Notes under the pieces: model-generated
The model's input: only the letters and a program-made list of their open reading frames with translations
The model's database searches: none
Told to the model about the DNA's origin: nothing
Shown here: positions 20,256-22,177 of the stretch, piece after piece
Position numbering within the stretch: position 1 is the stretch's first letter
Layout: each line of letters starts with the position of its first letter
From: Actinomycetota bacterium
GTDB lineage: Bacteria > Actinomycetota > Thermoleophilia > Solirubrobacterales > Solirubrobacteraceae
Direction: 5' to 3'
Assembly (NCBI GenBank): GCA_005883255.1
Contig: VAXS01000112.1
Coordinates: 1-22,177 of the forward strand
DNA length: 22,177 nt
Program-made: the position numbers and the translations under genes

Positions 20256-20376
20256 TGCAACGTCGAGCGCAATGGACCGAAATTCCACCAGAGGACGGCA
20301 GGATCTCCGGTCAGAGCGGGTGCAATCGCGCCGGCTGGGCTGCCGACGGCGTCGCACGCGCCGAAGCCAGCCGGTG

Positions 20377-21267
20377 ATGCGTCGCGCCGCCCTCCTCGCC
20401 GCGTGCCTCCTGGCGCTGCTGGCCCTCCCGGCCGTGGCCCTGGCCGACGGCGCCACCGGCGGGACCACGGCCAGCGGCGGCTCCTCGAGCGCCCCGAGCT
20501 CGACCACCCAGAGCTCGACCACCGGGTCGAGCGCGCCGTCCACCCGGACTGCGCCCGCCTCCTGGCGGGCCCTGACCACGGCCGCCGCCCAGCGGCTGGG
20601 GCGCCGGCAGCTGCAACTGGGCTCCCGCGGGGCCGACGTGCGGGTGCTCCAGCAGCTGCTGATCGAGCAGCACTACGGCGTCGGCGCCACCGGCGTGTTC
20701 GACAGCGTGACGCTGCGCGCCGTCAAGGGCTTCCAGCGCAGCCACCACCTGACCGTCGACGGCAAGGTGGGTCCGCAGACCGTCCGGGCGTTGCGCGGCG
20801 CCCACGCCGCGATGTACACGGCGCCGGCCACCCCGGTCTCGTCCACCGGCTGGGTGTTCCCGATCCGGGGCGCCCACAACTACGGCACTGCGATCAACCG
20901 CTACGGCGCCCCGCGCAGCGGGCACACACACGCCGGCCAGGACGTGCTGGCCAACTGCGGGCTGCCGCTGGTGGCCGCCCACGCCGGACGTGTCATCGCG
21001 ACCGGGTCGGGCGGCGCCGCCGGAAACTACCTCGCGGTCCACACCACCAACACCCCCTACGACTACTTCTACGCCCACCTGCGCCAGTACGCCCTGGTCC
21101 GCCAGGGCCAATCGGTGACGGCCGGCCAGCTCGTGGGCTACGTGGGCGAGACCGGCGACGCCACCGCCTGCCACCTGCACTTCGAGCTGTGGCAGGGCGC
21201 CTGGTGGAACGGCGGGCACACGATCGACCCGCTGCCGTTCCTGCGGGCCTGGGACCGGACGAGCTAA
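20377..21267 (+). CDS. Secreted peptidoglycan-binding M23 metallopeptidase
   Basis: 296 residues. Signal peptide (1-~23, RRAALLAACLLALLALPAVALA), a Ser/Thr-rich linker (~25-62), a PG_binding_1 domain (~76-140: LGSRGADVRVLQQLL, then GVFDSVTLRAVKGFQ and VDGKVGPQTV) and an M23 domain (~158-296). All catalytic residues are present: His185 and Asp189 (HAGQD), His234 (YAHL), and His266/His268 (CHLHFE). It should cut peptide cross-links or stems in the wall. The c-di-AMP riboswitch upstream implies expression falls when c-di-AMP is high. The ATG at 20377 was chosen because the signal peptide starts there; GTG at 20374 is possible. The Shine-Dalgarno sequence is weak. Cys194 and Cys265 may form a disulfide. 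Confidence 0.93.
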   Translation: MRRAALLAACLLALLALPAVALADGATGGTTASGGSSSAPSSTTQSSTTGSSAPSTRTAPASWRALTTAAAQRLGRRQLQLGSRGADVRVLQQLLIEQHYGVGATGVFDSVTLRAVKGFQRSHHLTVDGKVGPQTVRALRGAHAAMYTAPATPVSSTGWVFPIRGAHNYGTAINRYGAPRSGHTHAGQDVLANCGLPLVAAHAGRVIATGSGGAAGNYLAVHTTNTPYDYFYAHLRQYALVRQGQSVTAGQLVGYVGETGDATACHLHFELWQGAWWNGGHTIDPLPFLRAWDRTS

Positions 21268-21327
21268 GCGGGCGCTCGCAGCGGCCGCGACCGCCGCGGC
21301 GACGGCCAGCGCGGCGGCCAAGACGAA

Positions 21328-21353
21328 GCGGGGCGGCCCGAAGGCCGCCCCGC
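21328..21353. terminator. Bidirectional terminator hairpin between convergent genes
   Basis: GCGGGGCGGCC (21328-21338) and GGCCGCCCCGC (21343-21353) pair perfectly over 11 bp around a CGAA loop. It lies 60 nt after the M23 stop and 26 nt from the end of the minus-strand gene, so it can serve both. There is no T-tract. Confidence 0.75.
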
Positions 21354-21379
21354 GCTCGATCAGGTACGAGACCGGAGCC

Positions 21380-22177
21380 CTACCGCGTGCAGGGCGCGAT
21401 CTTGGTGGCGTTGAACCTCGCACCGGAGGCGTCGGTGAAGGTCACCTTCACCCGGCGTCCGCCGGTCGGGCACGACGTGGTCTCGAAGAAGCCGCGCGTC
21501 CTGCCAGCGACGCGCGCCGTCTTGAACAGCGACGCCGCCGTCTGGACGACGGAGTTGTCCACGCCGCTCGCGGGATGCTGGAGCGGGATCGCCGTCACGT
21601 GGAAGGTCAGCGCCGTGCCGCCTCCGATCGCCACGAACTGGGCGGGCAGGGTCGTGTTCACGACCAGCGGGCAGCTCGTCGCCGTGCTCTTGAGCCCGAG
21701 CCAGACGTCCTCCTTGACCCGCTTGCCGTCGTTCCGGGCCGGCGGGTAGAGCTTGCCGTCACCGTTGTAGATGGTGAGGAACAGCGTGCAGGCGATCTTC
21801 TGGGACTTGTTGGCGGAGAGTCCGGCCTGGTTCTGCACGGTCCCCGAGCCGACCTTGGTCGACGCGGCGCAGTTGTTCGCGCTGGCCTGGGCGAACTTGC
21901 ACTGGGCGAACGCGAACCTCGTGCGCGTGACCTTCAGCTTGCTGTTCTGCTTGAGGCCAGAACCGAGGTTGATGAAGTAGTCGGTCGTGGTGTTGGGACG
22001 CGTGCCGTCGGTGGTGCTGACCGCGTAGTTGAACTGGACGCGGACGGGCTTCGGGTTCGTCAGCGTGCCGGACTTCGTCGGCGTCTCGCGCGCGGTCGTC
22101 ACCGTGTAGGTGTTCGCCGCCCACGCCACCGCGACGATCCCGAGCACACCGGCGACCAGCGCCGATAGCAACAGGGT
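21380..22177 (-). CDS. Secreted protein with six cysteines, function unknown (5' end beyond window)
   Basis: The frame stays open to the right edge, so the true start is outside; a TTG at 22171 is in frame but lies inside the hydrophobic signal segment (LLLSALVAGVLGIVAVAWAA). After predicted cleavage near AWAA the mature part is ~245 residues, rich in Thr, Asn and Lys and predicted to be mostly beta-strand (NPKPVRVQFNYAVST, then PLVVNTTLPAQFVAIGGGTALTFHVTAIPL). Six Cys could form three disulfides. The Asn/Lys/Thr-rich composition differs from the Arg/Ala/Glu-rich neighbours, as expected of an exported protein. No catalytic motif and no family I can name. Confidence 0.75.
   Translation of the reverse strand, partial: TLLLSALVAGVLGIVAVAWAANTYTVTTARETPTKSGTLTNPKPVRVQFNYAVSTTDGTRPNTTTDYFINLGSGLKQNSKLKVTRTRFAFAQCKFAQASANNCAASTKVGSGTVQNQAGLSANKSQKIACTLFLTIYNGDGKLYPPARNDGKRVKEDVWLGLKSTATSCPLVVNTTLPAQFVAIGGGTALTFHVTAIPLQHPASGVDNSVVQTAASLFKTARVAGRTRGFFETTSCPTGGRRVKVTFTDASGARFNATKIAPCTR

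Noticed and set aside
22169..22171. TTG as the start of the last minus-strand gene
   Set aside because: The hydrophobic signal segment continues upstream of it to the window edge without a basic N-terminal region, so the real start is probably outside.

Overview
The window is GC-rich DNA from a Gram-positive bacterium, most likely an actinobacterium of the Thermoleophilia / Solirubrobacterales type. This is inferred from base composition, from actinobacterial families (CysO, Rrf2-SUF, a c-di-AMP riboswitch ahead of a peptidoglycan hydrolase) and from several TANNNT -10 boxes only 6-8 nt from the start codon, which suggests leaderless mRNAs. Species is not determinable. The window is densely coding; no intergenic stretch exceeds 300 bp. 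No tRNA, rRNA, CRISPR array or insertion sequence was seen.

Layout. (1) 1-1966, minus: a sulfur-carrier operon with a rhodanese-MoeB fusion, a CysO/MoaD-like carrier whose Gly-Gly is buried under a 4-residue tail, and a glutathione S-transferase-like gene running off the left edge. (2) 1967-2230: a structured divergent intergenic region with a strong hairpin that no protein gene needs as a terminator. (3) 2231-3828, plus: a NarL-type histidine kinase and response regulator overlapping by 1 nt. (4) 3869-10725: a surface-polysaccharide locus in two convergent arms, asnB-type amidotransferase plus glycosyltransferase on the plus strand, and a PQQ-propeller protein, Wzx-like flippase and second glycosyltransferase on the minus strand. 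The arms meet in a 46-bp coding overlap that is itself an imperfect hairpin. (5) 10818-15101, plus: the SUF iron-sulfur operon (Rrf2 regulator, sufC, sufD, sufS, sufU), with an operator-like palindrome on its promoter. (6) 15122-17082, minus: a secreted phosphoesterase and two tiny coupled genes, which separate the operon from (7) sufB (17174-18574) with its own promoter, followed by a small CxxC membrane protein. (8) 18831-21267: two cell-wall M23 proteins in divergent orientation. One is EnvC-like with a degenerate active site. The other is a complete M23 enzyme behind a c-di-AMP (ydaO) riboswitch. (9) 21380-22177, minus: a secreted six-cysteine protein of unknown function, cut by the right edge.

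How they work together. Regions 1 and 5-7 concern sulfur: SufS/SufU supply persulfide and SufBCD assembles clusters under Rrf2 control, while the rhodanese-MoeB protein charges CysO as a thiocarboxylate. Regions 4 and 8 concern the envelope: glycan decoration and export, and wall remodelling tied to c-di-AMP. These functional links are inferred from family knowledge and gene order; nothing here was tested.
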